The position numbers and the translations under genes are program-made. The notes beneath the pieces are model-generated. The model saw only the letters and a program-made list of their open reading frames with translations, did no database searches and was not told where the DNA came from. A stretch of DNA of 64,000 nucleotides from Canibacter zhuwentaonis (GTDB taxonomy: Bacteria > Actinomycetota > Actinomycetes > Actinomycetales > Microbacteriaceae), in the NCBI RefSeq assembly GCF_018531125.1, contig NZ_JAHDSY010000001.1; one strand, 5' to 3'. Below are positions 61,723 through 64,000 of the stretch, one piece after another (positions within the stretch are counted from its first letter, which is position 1; each line of letters opens with the position of its first letter).

Positions 61723-64000
61723 CTAGTTTGCCGCCTGCTCTGTAAGCTGCGCACGCACTCCCTGCAGTGCTGCTGCAATGGCCTGCGGATCCTGCCCGCC
61801 GCCCTGCGCAATATCTGGCTTGCCGCCGCCGCCGCCGCCGAGAATATTCGCTGCCTGTCGCACGAGCTGCCCGGCGTTAAACTTTTTGTCGCGCGCGAGT
61901 TGTGTGGTTGCCGCAGCAACTAGCGGTTTGCTTTCTAGCACAGCACAACACACAACCACCGCGTTGCTGCCTTCCAGTTGTAACCGGAGCTGCTGCACTA
62001 TGCCGCGCAGCTCGTCAGCGCTGCTCACGATGCCAATATCAGCGGCAATAAACCGCACATCGCCGACTGTTTGCAAGCTTTTTAACAGCTGTCGCACTTT
62101 TGCGCCGAGTTTTTCAGCTTCGAGCTTGGCGATTTTTTTCTCCGCCGCTTTAAGCTGAGCTGCGAGCTCGCTAACCCTGCTAACCACTGCTGCGCGAGGA
62201 GCTTTGAGGCTCGAGGAGAGCTCTGTAACCAGGGCGCGTTCTGCTGCAAACTGCTTAAATGCATCAAAACCAACAAGCGCCTCAACTCGCCTGTTTGCCG
62301 ACCCTACAGAGCTTTCGGAAAGGAGATTAATGAGCCCTATCTGAGCCGAGTTTTTAACGTGCGTGCCCGCGCACAGCTCGCGCGACCACGATCCGCCAAT
62401 ATCGACCATGCGCACGGTATCGCCGTATTTTTCACTGAACAGCGACATTGCGCCCATAGCCTTTGCTTCATTAAGCGGCAGCACGCGAGTTACTACTTCA
62501 AAAGACTTGTTAATTGCGGTGTTTGAAATATCTTCAATTTCGGTGCGGGTGTCCAGGCTGAGGGCTTCGTTGTGCGCGAAATCCAGGCGCATATATCCGG
62601 ATTTGTTGAAAGATCCGCTCTGGTGAGCCTGCTCTCCCAGCACTTCGCGCAGTGCTGCGTGCACAATATGGGTAGCCGAGTGCGCCTGCTCTGCGGCGAA
62701 ACGGTGCGCGGGGTCGACGCTGCTGTAAGCGCTATCTGCAACGGCGACCGTACCGTCGGTGATTTTAACCGTGTGCACGATGAGACCCGGCACTGTTTTT
62801 TGCACGTCGAGCACCTCTGCGGTGAATGAATCGCCGTATATTTTGCCGCGATCTGCGGCCTGCCCACCAGCTTCTGCCCAGAGGGTTGTTTCCTGTAAAA
62901 CCAGCTCTGCGCTGCTGCCCGCAGTAGCGGAATTAGCGGGCTGACCGTCAACTAGGATACCGAGGATTTTACTTTTGGTTTCCAGCTGCTCGTAACCGAG
63001 GAAAACGGTTTCACCCATTGCGCGCAGTGACTGATAAACAGAGATATCAGCCTTTTGGTTCTTTTTAGCTTTGGCGTCTGCTTTTGCGCGATCGCGCTGT
63101 GCAGTTAGCAGCGTCTCAAAAACCTGTCGGTCTACTTCAAGCCCTGCTTCGGCGGCAATTTCGCTTGTTAGCTCGATTGGGAAACCGTGGGTGTCGTGCA
63201 ACAAAAATGCAGCGTCACCTGAAATTAAGCTGCTGTTTTTGTCTGTTGCGGTTGTAACAGCGTTAGAGAGCAGCTGCAGTCCTGAGCTGAGCGTGCGTAA
63301 AAATGTTTGTTCTTCCGCATAAGCTGTGCGCGATATAAACTCAAATTTTTCAGCCACTTCGGGGTATGCGCTGCTCATTGCGTCACGGGAAATCGGGAAG
63401 AGCTCTGGGAAAATAGGTTTTGTAACTCCGAGCAGGCGCATTGACAGCACGATCCGCCGCAAAAGTCGGCGCAAAATGTAACCGCGCCCGTCTTTTCCCG
63501 GGGTTACGCCGTCTGCAATGAGCATTAAACCTGAACGTACGTGGTCGGCTATTACGCGCAAGCGCACGTCAGCGGCGCTGTTTTGCCCGTATGTAACCCC
63601 GGCAATCTCGGCCGCACGATCTAGCACAGGACGCACCTGGTCGATCTCGTACATATTGTCAACGCCCTGCTTAATAAAGGCTACGCGCTCGAGCCCTAAG
63701 CCGGTGTCAATGTTTTTGTGCGGCAGCTCGCTGAGAATTGTGAACTCAGTTTTGCTCTTAACCTCGGTGATCTGATACTGCATAAAAACAAGATTCCAGA
63801 TTTCGACGTAGCGATCATCGTCGGTTGCCGGCCCTCCGTCAACACCGTAAGCTGGTCCACGATCAAAGAAAATCTCTGACGACGGTCCTGCCGGCCCGGG
63901 CTGACCCGTTGACCAGAAGTTGGTATCTTTGTCGAGCCGCTGGATTCGCTCCGCCGGAAGATCTGAAATTTCGATCCAGAGGTTATAAGCCTCGTTATCT
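61723..64000 (-). CDS. alaS: Alanyl-tRNA synthetase, 3' part (runs off window)
   Basis: About 759 residues are in the window; the frame continues to base 64000 and beyond. The upstream part includes TNFWSTGQPGPAGPSSEIFF and DDDRYVEIWNLVFMQY of the catalytic domain. The editing domain has the zinc ligands HSATHIVHAAL and CAGTHV, and the C-terminal oligomerisation domain (coiled coil ELAAQLKAAEKKIAKLEAEKL, then GGGGGKPDIAQGGG) is complete. It charges tRNA-Ala and clears Ser- and Gly-tRNA-Ala. The 5' end lies outside the window. Confidence 0.97.
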   Translation of the reverse strand, partial: DNEAYNLWIEISDLPAERIQRLDKDTNFWSTGQPGPAGPSSEIFFDRGPAYGVDGGPATDDDRYVEIWNLVFMQYQITEVKSKTEFTILSELPHKNIDTGLGLERVAFIKQGVDNMYEIDQVRPVLDRAAEIAGVTYGQNSAADVRLRVIADHVRSGLMLIADGVTPGKDGRGYILRRLLRRIVLSMRLLGVTKPIFPELFPISRDAMSSAYPEVAEKFEFISRTAYAEEQTFLRTLSSGLQLLSNAVTTATDKNSSLISGDAAFLLHDTHGFPIELTSEIAAEAGLEVDRQVFETLLTAQRDRAKADAKAKKNQKADISVYQSLRAMGETVFLGYEQLETKSKILGILVDGQPANSATAGSSAELVLQETTLWAEAGGQAADRGKIYGDSFTAEVLDVQKTVPGLIVHTVKITDGTVAVADSAYSSVDPAHRFAAEQAHSATHIVHAALREVLGEQAHQSGSFNKSGYMRLDFAHNEALSLDTRTEIEDISNTAINKSFEVVTRVLPLNEAKAMGAMSLFSEKYGDTVRMVDIGGSWSRELCAGTHVKNSAQIGLINLLSESSVGSANRRVEALVGFDAFKQFAAERALVTELSSSLKAPRAAVVSRVSELAAQLKAAEKKIAKLEAEKLGAKVRQLLKSLQTVGDVRFIAADIGIVSSADELRGIVQQLRLQLEGSNAVVVCCAVLESKPLVAAATTQLARDKKFNAGQLVRQAANILGGGGGGKPDIAQGGGQDPQAIAAALQGVRAQLTEQAAN

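Noticed and set aside
61722..61919. Longer ruvX frame giving 227 residues
   Set aside because: The extra N-terminus is Arg/Ala-rich and lies within alaS; the GTG at 61721 gives the normal length.
61246..61923. 225-codon rightward frame opposite ruvX and the end of alaS
   Set aside because: It is the shadow of two certain genes and has no family resemblance.
1..64000. CRISPR array, insertion sequence, prophage or defence island
   Set aside because: No spaced direct repeats, transposase, integrase or nuclease-toxin genes were seen; nearly every frame fits core metabolism.

Overview
The window reads as a dense stretch of bacterial chromosome from an actinobacterium of the order Micrococcales, most like the Microbacteriaceae. 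Evidence for this is the actinobacterial aa3/bc1 respiratory set (diheme cytochrome c1, three-helix Rieske protein, CtaF subunit IV), the actinobacteria-restricted families DUF3000, DUF3043, DUF3099, UPF0182 and a Zincin_2-type protein, a fused PafBC regulator, and HelY beside TatC. Base composition looks close to balanced, far from the high GC usual in this order. Starts are often GTG or TTG. Several genes have shrunk or lost key residues (a methyltransferase without its SAM core, a metalloprotease family member without HExxH, a helicase without its C-terminal domain). Together this suggests a small-genome lineage under reduction; that is inference.

Layout. 1-8.7 kb: partial phosphotransferase-like gene, UvrD2-type helicase, a TOMM/ThiF-like protein, a degenerate Zincin_2 protein, a Lon-type PDZ protease and UPF0182. 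8.8-16 kb: fatty-acid oxidation pair (fadB-like, fadA), RNase D, DUF3000, ZapE and haem A synthase. 16.2-22 kb: Suf Fe-S assembly (sufB, sufD, Rieske protein, sufC, sufT) and an ABC-F ATPase. 22-30.4 kb: SURF1, a small Cys protein, DUF3099, FabG, SerB, an ABC ATPase, L31 type B, an epsilon-type exonuclease, an alpha/beta hydrolase, a PAP2 phosphatase and TrpD. 30.6-39.3 kb: ctaE-qcrCAB rightward and erpA, ctaC-ctaD-ctaF leftward, facing each other across a GNAT gene and about 600 bases of hairpin-rich non-coding DNA. 39.4-53.6 kb: DUF3043, PyrD, NrdR, the eroded methyltransferase, an SDR, Lnt, HelY, TatC, PafBC, an FKBP lipoprotein, TrmI, a HAD hydrolase and UppP. 53.8-64 kb: tRNA-Leu(GAG), DedA, then one long leftward run nusB, efp, aroB, aroK, aroC, aroE, mltG, ruvX, alaS (cut by the window edge).

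The genes form working sets. CtaA, SURF1, CtaC/D/E/F and QcrA/B/C make the respiratory chain, while Suf proteins, ErpA and SufT supply its Fe-S clusters. AroB/K/C/E give chorismate and TrpD takes it towards tryptophan. UppP, MltG, Lnt and PAP2 serve the envelope. There is no CRISPR array, insertion sequence, prophage or obvious defence or biosynthetic island. I found no clear new multi-gene system; the most unusual items are the eroded proteins, the noncoding region between the respiratory operons, and two strong palindromes in divergent promoter regions.
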